Below the pieces are notes generated by a model. It worked only from the letters and a program-made list of their open reading frames with translations. It had not been told where the DNA came from and did no database searches. DNA of 64,000 nt, taken from positions 62,001 through 126,000 of the forward strand of contig JAFTIQ010000034.1 in NCBI GenBank assembly GCA_017456805.1, read 5' to 3'. The stretch comes from Lentisphaeria bacterium (GTDB taxonomy: Bacteria > Verrucomicrobiota > Lentisphaeria > Victivallales > UBA1829). Each line of letters begins with the position of its first letter. Position 1 is the stretch's first letter. Shown here in pieces: positions 26,635 to 35,652 of this stretch. Made by a program: the position numbers and the translations under genes.

Positions 26635-26662
26635 TTGCAAAACCGGAAATATATGCTATTGT
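26635..26662 (+). promoter_or_regulatory. Promoter of the third repeat protein
   Basis: TTGCAA (26635-26640), 16 bases ending TGC, then TATTGT (26657-26662). The transcript would have an unusually long leader of about 145 bases before the ATG at 26813. The leader includes a 7-pair stem-loop, AGATTTG/CAAATCT, at 26735-26757 which may affect stability or translation. Confidence 0.55.
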
Positions 26663-26812
26663 AATCCAGTATTGGAGTGGTTTCGTCATTTTAAAGAGAG
26701 ATGAAATTGACGGATCCGGCTCCGGTTTTATATAAGATTTGTATTACTGGCAAATCTGCAGAAAAAGAGTTTTGAATATTTTTAATATACCTCTAATGTA
26801 AAGGAGATGTAC

Positions 26813-29800
26813 ATGAAGGGTCAGTCAAACAGCAGCACCAGCACATGGAGCTATGTAAGCAGCGGAGTTACCTCCACCGGAGTAACTCTTGGCGAATTGG
26901 ACAGAATGTATATATATTCTGGCGGAACCGCAAACAATACTGCAGTGAATGCGCAGGGAGCAATCTATATGCTCGGCGGAACTGCCAACGGTGCGAAAAT
27001 CAACTCAGACGGAAAGCTGTTCCTCAGCAGCGGTTATGCAAACAGTACGACCGTCAATCTCGGAACAATGGAAGTGTACAGCGGCACGATTGCTGATAAC
27101 ACAACAGTTCAGGGAAAGCAGTTTGAATACGGATATGTGAATATCTATTCCGGCGCATCCGGAAACGGTTTGAATGTCAATGCCGGCGGAAGGGCTGATG
27201 TTGCCGGCAATATCAGCGGTGCAGTTGTCAATCATGACGGTGTGCTGACCCTTTCTGCAGGAACGATTGAAAATCTGACGGTCAATTCAGCTGGGGTTGT
27301 GAAAGCCTCTGCAGCTGCAAATATTTCCGGTGCAGCAGTCAATTCTTTCGGAGAACTCGCCCTTGTCAATGCCTCAGCGGAAAACCTTACGGTCAATTCC
27401 AAAGGTTATGTTCTTGTTTCCAGCGGTGCAAATGTTGCTGAAACGACCATTCTGGGATCCATGCATGTTGATGCCAAAGGAAGTGTGGAAAATGCAGTGA
27501 TCTCCAGCGGCGGATCTCTCCGCATCACAAGTGCCGGAAAAGTTACCGGTGCAACTGTGGAAAAAGATGGTGTTCTGCGGGTTTCCAGCGGTGCAAATGT
27601 CACCGGATTGACCGTCAATGATGGCGATGTTTATGTTTCCACCGGAGCCGCTGTTCAGGATGCAAATCTGAATAACGGAGCAGTGGTCAATGTTTACGAT
27701 AGCGGTACACTCAAAAACGCTGAGGTGAATGCAAACGCTCTGATTGATGTTGCCGACGGCGGGATCGTCAGCAATGCAACGGTCAATGCAAGCGGAACCC
27801 TTCAGGTTGCCGATGGAGGATCTGCATTCAAAGTCACGCTCAATGAATCCGGTATTCTGAATTTGACAAGCGGTGCAGTGATCAACCATCTGGTTCTGGC
27901 ATCCGGCGCAGCTCAGCACATTGAAAAAGGTGTTACAGCTCAGATCGTTACAGTGAATGCAGATGCCAGATTGGAAGCTTGGGAAGACAGCGAAGTCAAC
28001 TATATTATTGTCAATCAGGCGGGTGACGTTTCGATCGCAAGCGGAGCTTCTGTGACAGAAGTCAAAGAAAACGGCGGTTTCGTTGCAGTGGAAGATGGCG
28101 CAAGTGTCACCTTTGTCACAAATACGATCCGCGACCTGGGACTGGCTGCCGACTCTGCGACCGCTCACTCCGGTACGACTGTCAGCGGCGCAACCCTGAA
28201 AGATGCCGGAGAACTGCATGTTTTCAATGGCGGGGTCGTCAAAAAAGCTGTTCTTGAAGCAAATGGAACAGTTGCTGTCTATCATGGCGGAACTGCCAGC
28301 GATGTTACGGTCAAAGAAAATGGAACATTGGAACTGGCAAGCGGTGCTTCCGTCAACAAACTGATTCTTGAATCCGGTGCTGAACAGGCATTTGCGAACG
28401 GCGTTACAGCTCAGAATGTCACCGTCAAAGCGGATGCAAAACTGGAAGCCTGGGACAAGAGCGTTGCTCAGAATGTTGTTGTGGAACAGTCCGGCGAACT
28501 GACTGTTGCAAGCGGAGCATCCGTCACCGGAATCAAGGAAAACGGCGGTTTCGTTGCGGTGGAAGATGGTGCGACGGTTACCTTTGCTGCAAATACGATC
28601 ACCGGTCTGGAACTTTCCAATGATTCTGCGACGGCGCACTCCGGCACAACGATCAGCGGTGCGACACTGAAGGATGCCAGCGAACTCTTCGTTTATGATG
28701 GCGGTGTTGCAAAACAGACGGTTGTCGATTCCAACGGAAAAGTCACTGTTTACAAAGGCGGTACAGCCAACGCAACAGTCATCAATTCTGATGGCGGACT
28801 TTACGTTTCTGAAGGCGGTACAGCTGAAAATACCAGTGTTTTCTATGATGGATATCTCCATATTTATGATGGCGGTACCGCAGCAAACACAGTTGTCTCC
28901 CGCGGTTCCATGCACATTTCCGAAGGCGGTCTTGCCAGCAATACTCTTATGGATTACGGCTGCTGCATGAACGTTTCCAATGGCGGCAGTGCAGTCGAAA
29001 CGACCGTCAACTCCTGGTGCAGCATGTATATCGAAAGCGGAGCACAGGCAACAGATACAAACGTCAACTCCATGGGTTCCATGTTCATCTCCAATGGAGG
29101 TGTTGCTTCTGACGTGACCGTTGCACAATATGGCGACTTGTACGTCTACGGCGGCGGAGCTGTCAGTGAAGTCGGGATTCAGAGCACCGGAAAAATGATC
29201 GTTGCGGAAGGCGGTACGGTCAAAGATTCAATCGTGATCGGCGGATCCATGTATCTCGGCAGCGGTGCGGTCCACTCCGGAAATCTTCAGTTTACCAGCG
29301 ATTCTGTTGTTTCCGCAGCAGAAGGTGCAGTGATCGATTTCACGGTTGCAGAAGCTGCTCCCACATCCGACAGCGGCTATCTGGTGGGCAGACTTGATCT
29401 GATCGATGGAGCTCCGAACTATACGATCACCGTTGCGGAAGATCAGGAAGATGGAACCTACAAGCTGGCAGCCGGAGCTGATGCTCTTGCAGATAAAGTA
29501 ATCACCGTTAAGACCGATGCTGAAGTTCTCGGCACGATCTCCGTGGGCGAAACACTCACCACAAGCGATTACAACTACACCTTGAATCTCGACAGCGGAG
29601 TTCTCTCCTTTGTCGTATCCGAAATTCCTGTTGTTCCCGAACAGCCGGAACCGGAACCTGTAACCGTCACTCTGACAGCAGCAGGCAACTTCACCGGGAA
29701 AGGCGGAATCTTCACACTGATGAGCGACAATTCCTATACTGTTACCACAATGGATGGCACGGAAATTTCCGGCACAGCCAACGTGACAGGACTGGAACTG

Positions 29801-30652
29801 CTGGGAGTCGGTGATTACAACGGCGACGGCAAAGACGGACTTCTCTGGCTTCAGACAGATACCGGTTCCGTTTATATGCAGGATGATGTCAGCAACTTTA
29901 ACACGATCACGGCGTTCCGTCTTGGAATTCTCGGCGAAGGTTATGATATCCGCGGTACAGGAGATTTCTCCGGCAGCGGAATCGACGGAGTTGTTATGAG
30001 AGGTCCTGAATTCGGAGATCCCTCTATTTCCGAAAACCACGGTCTGCTCGTCTGGGCACGGGATGATTACGGACACACCTTCAACGGCTGGCTTGGTGCA
30101 TTGGTCAACACCTGGAAACCCGGCGAAGCATTGAAGGGCGACACCTCTGATCTGGCAGCAGTCAATGCGAACAATTACAGATATGATATTGCCGGAGTTG
30201 GCGATTTCAACGGCGACGGTGTGGATGATGTTCTGATTCAGAACGTTATGCCGGAAACCGTGGATGGAGTTGAAATCACCGGATCCGGAGACGTGTTCAC
30301 CTTCCTGACCGGCGATGTGGAAGCAATCAAAGACGGTGCAGATCCGACGATCGCCTACACCGGCTGTGCTTCCGGCGATTGGAAGATCATCGGCGCAGCT
30401 GATTTCGACGGAGATGGAACAGATGATGTTCTTCTCAGCGATGGCAATGCGCTTGCTGCCTGGAAGATGGAAAACGGACAGCGCGTTGGCGATATGAACT
30501 TCGGAGCTCTTGAAGCCGGAACCGAATTTGTCGGTCTCGCAGATTGCAACTCTGACGGAACAAAGGATATCGTCCTGACCAATGCTGCGGATGAAAACTT
30601 CGCATGGCTGATCAAAGATGGAGCTGTGACGAGTGTTGCCGCACTTGCCTGA
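26813..30652 (+). CDS. Giant AIDA-repeat surface protein with FG-GAP-like C-terminus
   Basis: A 1279-residue protein. AAGGAG at 26801-26806 lies 6 bases before the ATG at 26813; the ATG at 26807 abuts the ribosome site and is less likely. Residues about 25-860 are AIDA-type repeats with two near-duplicate blocks, seen as ENGGFVAVEDGASVTF and ENGGFVAVEDGATVTF, each followed by SATAHSGTT. Then come a beta module (VIDFTVAEAAPTSDSGYL), a short Pro/Glu linker and an FG-GAP-like domain with GDYNGDGKDGLLW, GDFNGDGVDDVLIQN and ADFDGDGTDDVLL. The end reads FAWLIKDGAVTSVAALA. No signal peptide or barrel is visible. It is a paralogue of the two preceding proteins. Confidence 0.8.
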   Translation: MKGQSNSSTSTWSYVSSGVTSTGVTLGELDRMYIYSGGTANNTAVNAQGAIYMLGGTANGAKINSDGKLFLSSGYANSTTVNLGTMEVYSGTIADNTTVQGKQFEYGYVNIYSGASGNGLNVNAGGRADVAGNISGAVVNHDGVLTLSAGTIENLTVNSAGVVKASAAANISGAAVNSFGELALVNASAENLTVNSKGYVLVSSGANVAETTILGSMHVDAKGSVENAVISSGGSLRITSAGKVTGATVEKDGVLRVSSGANVTGLTVNDGDVYVSTGAAVQDANLNNGAVVNVYDSGTLKNAEVNANALIDVADGGIVSNATVNASGTLQVADGGSAFKVTLNESGILNLTSGAVINHLVLASGAAQHIEKGVTAQIVTVNADARLEAWEDSEVNYIIVNQAGDVSIASGASVTEVKENGGFVAVEDGASVTFVTNTIRDLGLAADSATAHSGTTVSGATLKDAGELHVFNGGVVKKAVLEANGTVAVYHGGTASDVTVKENGTLELASGASVNKLILESGAEQAFANGVTAQNVTVKADAKLEAWDKSVAQNVVVEQSGELTVASGASVTGIKENGGFVAVEDGATVTFAANTITGLELSNDSATAHSGTTISGATLKDASELFVYDGGVAKQTVVDSNGKVTVYKGGTANATVINSDGGLYVSEGGTAENTSVFYDGYLHIYDGGTAANTVVSRGSMHISEGGLASNTLMDYGCCMNVSNGGSAVETTVNSWCSMYIESGAQATDTNVNSMGSMFISNGGVASDVTVAQYGDLYVYGGGAVSEVGIQSTGKMIVAEGGTVKDSIVIGGSMYLGSGAVHSGNLQFTSDSVVSAAEGAVIDFTVAEAAPTSDSGYLVGRLDLIDGAPNYTITVAEDQEDGTYKLAAGADALADKVITVKTDAEVLGTISVGETLTTSDYNYTLNLDSGVLSFVVSEIPVVPEQPEPEPVTVTLTAAGNFTGKGGIFTLMSDNSYTVTTMDGTEISGTANVTGLELLGVGDYNGDGKDGLLWLQTDTGSVYMQDDVSNFNTITAFRLGILGEGYDIRGTGDFSGSGIDGVVMRGPEFGDPSISENHGLLVWARDDYGHTFNGWLGALVNTWKPGEALKGDTSDLAAVNANNYRYDIAGVGDFNGDGVDDVLIQNVMPETVDGVEITGSGDVFTFLTGDVEAIKDGADPTIAYTGCASGDWKIIGAADFDGDGTDDVLLSDGNALAAWKMENGQRVGDMNFGALEAGTEFVGLADCNSDGTKDIVLTNAADENFAWLIKDGAVTSVAALA

Positions 30653-30676
30653 GCAGTAAAATCCTGAAAAGATCCG

Positions 30677-30707
30677 AACGGGACAGTGAAAGCTGTCCCG
30701 TTTTTTT
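30677..30707 (+). terminator. Terminator after the third repeat protein
   Basis: AACGGGACAG (30677-30686), a 6-base loop and CTGTCCCGTT, then a run of T to 30707. It is a strong 10-pair hairpin. Confidence 0.92.
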
Positions 30708-30739
30708 GTATTTATCCTGCTCTTTCGGAGAAGCTGCTA

Positions 30740-30767
30740 TTGAAAAAACGGAAAAGTGTGCTATTTT
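30740..30767 (+). promoter_or_regulatory. Promoter of the DMT-type transporter gene
   Basis: TTGAAA (30740-30745), 16 bases ending TGC, TATTTT (30762-30767). The ATG at 30802 is about 28 bases after the expected start and has AGGAG upstream. Confidence 0.65.
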
Positions 30768-30801
30768 AATTGTTCCAAAAATTTTAACAGGAGCAGTACT
30801 T

Positions 30802-31692
30802 ATGGCTATTGGTATTTTATTTGTGATCATCACAGCAATTCTCTGGGTGGGTCTCGGAGCGGTGATCAGTCATGCAGCGCAGAAAAATCTGAACATCGGA
30901 TTTATTCAGGGAGCGGGAGCGATCGTACTTGCGGCATTGATGATTCCCGCTTATTTCTTTGAAGACATGTCCATTCCGACAACGGTTCTGATTGCAGTTC
31001 CGCTGAGCGGACTTGGGAATTATGCAACATTTCTCATGATGAACAAAGCGATGCAGAAAGGCCCCAACGGGCTTGTCTGGGCGATGATTCAGAGTGCATT
31101 TATTATGCCGTTCCTCATGGGGGTTCTGTTCTTCAAGGTTCCGTGTCCGGTGACCAGAATCATTGCGATCATCATGCTTCTGGCGGCGATGATCCTGATG
31201 GGAGTTTTCGGCCAGGGGAATGAGGAAAAGAACGAGGGGAAGCGCAGTCACATTTGGATTGTTTATACAATTATTGGTTTTCTGCTTGCCGGATCTACCC
31301 AGTGCTGCGCCAATATTCCGTCCTACCTGATCAAAGATGAATCCAACAGTCTTCTGGTGACGCTGTTCCGCACGGGTTTGTGTTCCGGCGGGATGTTCCT
31401 GGCATTTTTCATGCATGGTCTGATCAACAGAGAGAATTTTTCATGGAAAGGATGCGGACTGAGCACTGTGATCATGACGATTACGACGGTTCTTTCGCTG
31501 CTGTGCACATTCATCGGATTGGACCGTCTTGCGGAGCACGATGCGGGAGCGATTGCCTACCCGATGATCGTCGGGATCTCCATTGCGATTTTCATGGTTT
31601 ACACCTCGATCCGTCTGAAAGAACGTCTTTCTCTTCCAGCATTGCTTGGGGTTCTGCTGTGTCTTTCCGGAATTGTTATGATCGCGATTTGA
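30802..31692 (+). CDS. DMT-superfamily (EamA/RhaT-like) membrane transporter
   Basis: A 296-residue protein with about ten transmembrane helices in two similar halves, as in drug/metabolite transporters. It begins MAIGILFVIITAILWVGLG and has short loops apart from a charged stretch near residue 140 (GNEEKNEGKRSH) between the halves. Helix 1 with its GAVISHAAQ and the overall layout are RhaT/EamA-like, but no substrate motif is recognisable. It is a single-gene unit with its own promoter and a terminator. Confidence 0.75.
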   Translation: MAIGILFVIITAILWVGLGAVISHAAQKNLNIGFIQGAGAIVLAALMIPAYFFEDMSIPTTVLIAVPLSGLGNYATFLMMNKAMQKGPNGLVWAMIQSAFIMPFLMGVLFFKVPCPVTRIIAIIMLLAAMILMGVFGQGNEEKNEGKRSHIWIVYTIIGFLLAGSTQCCANIPSYLIKDESNSLLVTLFRTGLCSGGMFLAFFMHGLINRENFSWKGCGLSTVIMTITTVLSLLCTFIGLDRLAEHDAGAIAYPMIVGISIAIFMVYTSIRLKERLSLPALLGVLLCLSGIVMIAI

Positions 31693-31712
31693 AAATTTTC
31701 CGTATTTTCAAT

Positions 31713-31752
31713 AATGTCCTTTGATTTTTTTATGTCAAAGGACATTTTTTTT
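31713..31752 (+). terminator. Terminator after the transporter gene
   Basis: AATGTCCTTTGA (31713-31724) pairs with TCAAAGGACATT (31735-31746), followed by a T run to 31752. It insulates the transporter from the sigma-factor cluster that begins just after. Confidence 0.92.
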
Positions 31753-31764
31753 GCGTATAAAGTA

Positions 31765-31792
31765 TTGACAATGCGGGAATAATGTGTATATT
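31765..31792 (+). promoter_or_regulatory. Housekeeping-type promoter of the sigma factor / ESCRT-like cluster
   Basis: TTGACA (31765-31770), 16 bases ending GTG, TATATT (31787-31792): the best match to the general consensus in the window. Transcription would start near 31800, about 110 bases before the chosen sigma-factor start codon. Confidence 0.75.
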
Positions 31793-31909
31793 ATAAATAA
31801 GTCGAATTTCTTTCAGGGATTTTCCGGAAGGGAAATATTCTGGGAGAGTTTTTTTATTTTAGAAAACATCAAGGCTGAGCGCAGGAAGAATCCTGCATGG
31901 GATATTGAT

Positions 31910-32485
31910 ATGGAAGAGATGACACAGGAAGTCAGAGCTGAGCAGGAAAAGCTGATTGAAGAACTTTGGAACCGCTCCCCGGAAGCGTGGGATCTGATAG
32001 AAAAATATACGGTCAGGAGTTTCCTGAAAGAATCAGAGCATTACCGGAATATTGCGAATGACTTTCAGCTGGATTCCCTGACGATCCGCAACATGCTTAT
32101 GGTGATCATGCTTCAGGATCAGAAGCTCAAACTTTATGCCTACCGGGGCAGAGTTTCTTACTGGATGAAGAGTTACGTCAGAAAGATATTATCAGAATAT
32201 TGCAAAAAAAATGAATTAGGCGTGTCAGATGAGGAGTCTCAGGAAGTCTTTATAGAAAAAGACGATAATAGAGAAATCTGGGAAGTGGTGGAAGCCAGTT
32301 TCTCAAAACTCTGGAAGGAGAATCCTATGGAAGCCTATGTTTATCAATTGCGGATGTATCACAATTTGCCGGCAAAAGAAGTTGCTTCAAGCCTTGGAAT
32401 AACGAGCAGCAATGTGGATACGATATTCAAACGTGCGAAAGAAGATATGGCACTGTTTCTGCAGGAAATGGGAGGTGCGGCATGA
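31910..32485 (+). CDS. ECF-like RNA polymerase sigma factor
   Basis: About 191 residues from the ATG at 31910; a longer frame begins upstream of the expected transcription start and is unlikely. Region 2 is seen in WDLIEKYTVRSFL through KLYAYRGRVSYWMKSYVR, and region 4 in YVYQLRMYHNLPAKEVASSL with ITSSNVDTIFKRAKEDM, a normal sigma helix-turn-helix. The start is uncertain because no good ribosome site precedes 31910. The stop overlaps the next gene by four bases (ATGA), and that gene encodes a zinc-finger protein of anti-sigma type. Three identical non-housekeeping promoters (TGTCAG-N16-CGTCTA) in the downstream cluster are its likely targets; CGTC in the -10 is typical of ECF promoters. Confidence 0.85.
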   Translation: MEEMTQEVRAEQEKLIEELWNRSPEAWDLIEKYTVRSFLKESEHYRNIANDFQLDSLTIRNMLMVIMLQDQKLKLYAYRGRVSYWMKSYVRKILSEYCKKNELGVSDEESQEVFIEKDDNREIWEVVEASFSKLWKENPMEAYVYQLRMYHNLPAKEVASSLGITSSNVDTIFKRAKEDMALFLQEMGGAA

Positions 32486-33153
32486 CCTGTTATTCATTTG
32501 ATGCACTCGTCGAATTTGCAATGGATCCTTTGAAACCGGAACATGCGGAACTTGCAGCACATCTGCTTTCCTGCAAAGAATGCCGCAGAGAGTTCAACAT
32601 TGCGATGGGAACCGGGGAAAACGAAGAGGAAAATAAAGCGTTTTCTGCTGAATTCCAGGATCTTCTGAAGAAAAAAGAAGTTTGGACAAAATTCCATCAG
32701 TTTATTGACAATATTGCAGAAAAAATGCAGGGGGCGTTCGGGATGGTGAATCTTTCCCGGGTCATGCAGCCTCAAGCAAGTATGCTGTTCGCTGCGGCAT
32801 CTCCTTCAGCAAAACCTGCGTTTCAAACGAAATTCGGGGAAAAGCCTGCGATCACGTTTGAAGCAGAAACACCGAATTACTCAGATTATTACTGGAAGGC
32901 GCAGATGACCTTCCCCACCATGGTGTCCAGTCATGCGATGATCCAGATGCAGTTATCCGGAAAAGAAGGCAAGCCGCTCAACAATGGAACGCTGCTGTTT
33001 CTGGGAAAAGAGTTCAATATCATCGCAGGAGTCAGCACCATTCCGTTCAAAGAGTTTGTCAAGGAACGGAAAAGCAATTCCATCGGAGTCCGTTTCAATG
33101 ATGGATGCCAGACGGATGGAACGATCAAATTTTTACCGGAGTCATTTTCATGA
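32482..33153 (+). CDS. Putative anti-sigma factor with HxxxCxxC zinc finger
   Basis: A 223-residue soluble protein. Residues 27-34 read HLLSCKEC, the zinc-binding HxxxCxxC of zinc-finger anti-sigma (ZAS) proteins. The remainder has a helical segment (residues 60-85) and a C-terminal beta-rich region of unknown type (TFEAETPNYSDYYWKAQMTF and onward). Unlike most ZAS proteins it has no transmembrane segment, so it would act in the cytoplasm. The start overlaps the sigma gene and the stop overlaps the protease gene, each by ATGA, so the three are translationally coupled. Its signal is unknown. Confidence 0.75.
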   Translation: MTCYSFDALVEFAMDPLKPEHAELAAHLLSCKECRREFNIAMGTGENEEENKAFSAEFQDLLKKKEVWTKFHQFIDNIAEKMQGAFGMVNLSRVMQPQASMLFAAASPSAKPAFQTKFGEKPAITFEAETPNYSDYYWKAQMTFPTMVSSHAMIQMQLSGKEGKPLNNGTLLFLGKEFNIIAGVSTIPFKEFVKERKSNSIGVRFNDGCQTDGTIKFLPESFS

Positions 33154-34916
33154 GCATTTTTGAAGAAAAAACAGTGTTCCGGCTCTCCGGCTTCCCGCAA
33201 AAAGTTGATCAGGGAGAACGCGGCACCTGTGTTTCCTTCAGCATGATCGCACTTCTGGAATATTATCTTGGATTCAAAGAAAAACTCAGTCAGCAGTATC
33301 TTTACGCCTGCTGTCATCTGGATCAAACGGAGGAAGGGACAGCTCTTGAAACAGTCTTTTCCGCAGTCAAACAGTTTGGAGTGTGCCGCTATGCGGACTG
33401 GCCCTATAACCGGCATGGATCCGGGGATCAGGCGCAGCTGACAGACCGCGCGCTCTTGCAGAAAATTCCCACGATCAAATTTGACAATGTGGATTTCCAG
33501 CCTCTCAAAACGAATCCGCCACGGGGGATCGATGAGTATAAAAGTGTATTAAGCGGCGCAGATGGAAACCGCCCCTCCCCGATCGTTGTCGGATGCCAAA
33601 TGTTCGCATCCTCCGCCAGGAATCCCGGCTGGCTGACACTGCCGGTTTCCCCTTCGGAACAGCCCTCTGATTTGCATGCCATGCTTATTTACGGTTGGAA
33701 AGATACCCCGGGAATGGAATCAAAAGGATATTTCTTTGTACAGAACAGCTGGGGGAACAACAATGACCTGAAGATCCCCTTTGAATATATTGAACAGTTT
33801 GCCATGAGTGCCGGACGTTTTGCAGTTCCTGCGGAAGCTGCTCCGGAAGCGGAGGAATCTCAGGAAAAAACTCCGGCAGAAACGGTTGAGACAATGAGCG
33901 AAAAAAATCCCGGAACAAATATTGTTCCTTCCGATGTCACAGCGCATAAAGATAACTTTTTCACGTCGCAAAAGAAGAATATGCAGAACGGGAAATACCC
34001 CTACCCCGGGATCAAATTGCCGTATCCGCAGAAGTTGGGCGCATATTGGAACGTAAAGACCTCCTGCTTTGATCAGCCGGAAAATTTGCGGGATCCGATG
34101 GGTTTTTCCAATTTTCTCAAACGCAATGGGGTGACTCATCTTTATAATGAGGTGCGGATTTTCCGGATCCAGATCAAAACCAAATATTATTATCATCTGA
34201 TCTCAGCGTTTCTTTACCGGACTGACGGAAAACCGGTGGATGCCAATGATCTTGAACTTTTGAACCGTTATTACAAAGAAGATTATTGGGAAGCCTGCCG
34301 TTCCAAGCCGGGATATACGATTTTCACGGTCGGAACTTCCGGCAAATTTTCAGAAGAATGTACGGCTTCCTGCGATCCGGTGCGGTTCCTTTGTGAACCC
34401 GGAAATGATCCCGGAGTCTGGCTGTTCAAACTGCCGCAAGCAGAATGCGGCAACATCACGCAGGAGTTCTTTACTCATATTCTTCCCGGACAATATACGG
34501 AAGCGATCAGGAAGAAGCTGGAACGTTGGAACAGTTCTAATGTGATAAATAAGAAGTCCATCAAGGAATCTCTTGGAGCGTGCAGCGGAAGGGATCTTTA
34601 TGATAAGCATTTGAACACCGCGCTGGATGAACTTTTCTGTCACGGGAATTATGCCAAAAACAAGGAAGGAAATATCATTCCGCTCAGCTGGGGAACGCTT
34701 CCGAAAGGATATAAAAAAGCGAAACGGTATGCCAAAGCAACGGAACGGCAGATCGTCAGCTTGATTCTCTGGCTGATTGTTACTCTGCTTCTTGCGGCAA
34801 CGGCTTATGTCAAATTGCCGAAAGAGGTGGGATATCTCATTATTCTGATCTCTGCAATCGTGAATTACAAACGGAATCAGGCATTGCAGAGATTCAGGTT
34901 CGGAGATAGCAACTGA
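33150..34916 (+). CDS. Membrane-anchored papain-like (C1A) cysteine protease
   Basis: A 588-residue protein. The papain triad is visible: Gln21 and Cys27 in DQGERGTCVSF, His176 in SDLHAMLIYGW and Asn199 in FVQNSWGNN. Residues 220-270 are a Glu/Pro/Thr-rich linker, 275-535 an uncharacterised domain, and about 540-575 form two membrane helices (IVSLILWLIVTLLLAATAY; VGYLIILISAIV). With no signal peptide, the catalytic domain probably faces the cytoplasm. The ATG at 33150 has GGAG 8 bases upstream and overlaps the anti-sigma stop. Its place after sigma and anti-sigma suggests that it processes a protein of this system, perhaps the anti-sigma factor or the coiled-coil proteins; that is inference. 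Confidence 0.8.
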   Translation: MSIFEEKTVFRLSGFPQKVDQGERGTCVSFSMIALLEYYLGFKEKLSQQYLYACCHLDQTEEGTALETVFSAVKQFGVCRYADWPYNRHGSGDQAQLTDRALLQKIPTIKFDNVDFQPLKTNPPRGIDEYKSVLSGADGNRPSPIVVGCQMFASSARNPGWLTLPVSPSEQPSDLHAMLIYGWKDTPGMESKGYFFVQNSWGNNNDLKIPFEYIEQFAMSAGRFAVPAEAAPEAEESQEKTPAETVETMSEKNPGTNIVPSDVTAHKDNFFTSQKKNMQNGKYPYPGIKLPYPQKLGAYWNVKTSCFDQPENLRDPMGFSNFLKRNGVTHLYNEVRIFRIQIKTKYYYHLISAFLYRTDGKPVDANDLELLNRYYKEDYWEACRSKPGYTIFTVGTSGKFSEECTASCDPVRFLCEPGNDPGVWLFKLPQAECGNITQEFFTHILPGQYTEAIRKKLERWNSSNVINKKSIKESLGACSGRDLYDKHLNTALDELFCHGNYAKNKEGNIIPLSWGTLPKGYKKAKRYAKATERQIVSLILWLIVTLLLAATAYVKLPKEVGYLIILISAIVNYKRNQALQRFRFGDSN

Positions 34917-34934
34917 GGTAAATAAAAAACAGCT

Positions 34935-34962
34935 TGTCAGATTTCAGCAAAATAAACGTCTA
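34935..34962 (+). promoter_or_regulatory. Cluster-specific promoter copy 1 (TGTCAG-N16-CGTCTA)
   Basis: TGTCAG (34935-34940), 16 bases, CGTCTA (34957-34962), 67 bases before the first coiled-coil gene. The same hexamers with the same spacing recur at 36223 and 39950. The element lies within an ACAGCTTGT/ACAAGCTGT inverted repeat spanning the start region. Confidence 0.72.
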
Positions 34963-35028
34963 TTCTGTCAGAAAACGGAAAGATACAAGCTGTAAACAGA
35001 AATCATACAGAAGGAAAGGGAATAAAAA

Positions 35029-35625
35029 ATGGTTGTACCGGATTGGATCATAGCATTGCTTGTTAAACTGGGGTTGAAACAGACTCCGGAGCAGAAAATC
35101 GCCAAAGAAATTGCAAATTTGGAGGAAATGAAACGCCAACTCAATCAGGATTTGGACCTTCAAATTGACAAAATCAGAGATTTGGAAGCAGATCTGAAGC
35201 TGCAGAAAACAAAATATGAAGCTGCTCATGGTGCAGAAAAAAATATGCTGGCAGCAAAAATCAAACCGTTGATCCAGCAGTTGAATCAGATGAAGGAAAA
35301 GGAAGTTCAGCTCTCTCAGAAACTGAAAGATCTTACGCTTCTCATCCATAATAAGGGACTGATCCTTCAGGAAGCCAAAGCTCCTGATCTTGTCGATAAG
35401 CTGGAAGATGCAAGAGATGAAAAAAGAGATTTGCTTGATGAAGCAAAGGCGGAAGAAAAGGCTGCAGAAAAACTCAGCAATCTGACGTTGGAAAGCAAAC
35501 AGGAAGAACCGCTCTCTTTCGATACACTCTCCAGCACAGAAATGGATGACGATCTGCTCAAGGAGATGAATCAATATCTCTCTGACAGCAAAGAAGAGAA
35601 AAAAACAGAATCTGTTGAAGCATAA
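35029..35625 (+). CDS. ESCRT-III-like coiled-coil protein, type A copy 1
   Basis: A 198-residue, almost wholly helical protein. After a short hydrophobic N-terminus (WIIALLVKLGLK) come long amphipathic helices with a KYEAAHGAEKNML core at 62-74, AKIKPLIQQLNQMKEKE, further helices, and an acidic tail with DDDLLKEMNQYL. The basic hairpin followed by acidic C-terminal helices is the ESCRT-III (Snf7/CHMP) plan, and the size fits. It is closely related to the next gene and more distantly to the following two. PspA/Vipp1 are the known bacterial ESCRT-III relatives, but I do not see their sequence features. Proposed role: polymer-forming membrane remodeller handled by the AAA ATPases downstream. Confidence 0.6.
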   Translation: MVVPDWIIALLVKLGLKQTPEQKIAKEIANLEEMKRQLNQDLDLQIDKIRDLEADLKLQKTKYEAAHGAEKNMLAAKIKPLIQQLNQMKEKEVQLSQKLKDLTLLIHNKGLILQEAKAPDLVDKLEDARDEKRDLLDEAKAEEKAAEKLSNLTLESKQEEPLSFDTLSSTEMDDDLLKEMNQYLSDSKEEKKTESVEA

Positions 35626-35652
35626 ATAAATACGATTGAAAGGTGATATATC

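Noticed and set aside
27374..29128. 584-codon minus-strand frame inside the third repeat protein
   Set aside because: A repeat-driven shadow frame rich in Cys and Ile; the plus-strand protein has clear domain structure and a ribosome site.
19007..30652. Classical type V autotransporter label for the three repeat proteins
   Set aside because: No N-terminal signal peptide and no C-terminal beta-barrel; the shared C-terminus is FG-GAP-like with calcium-type loops.
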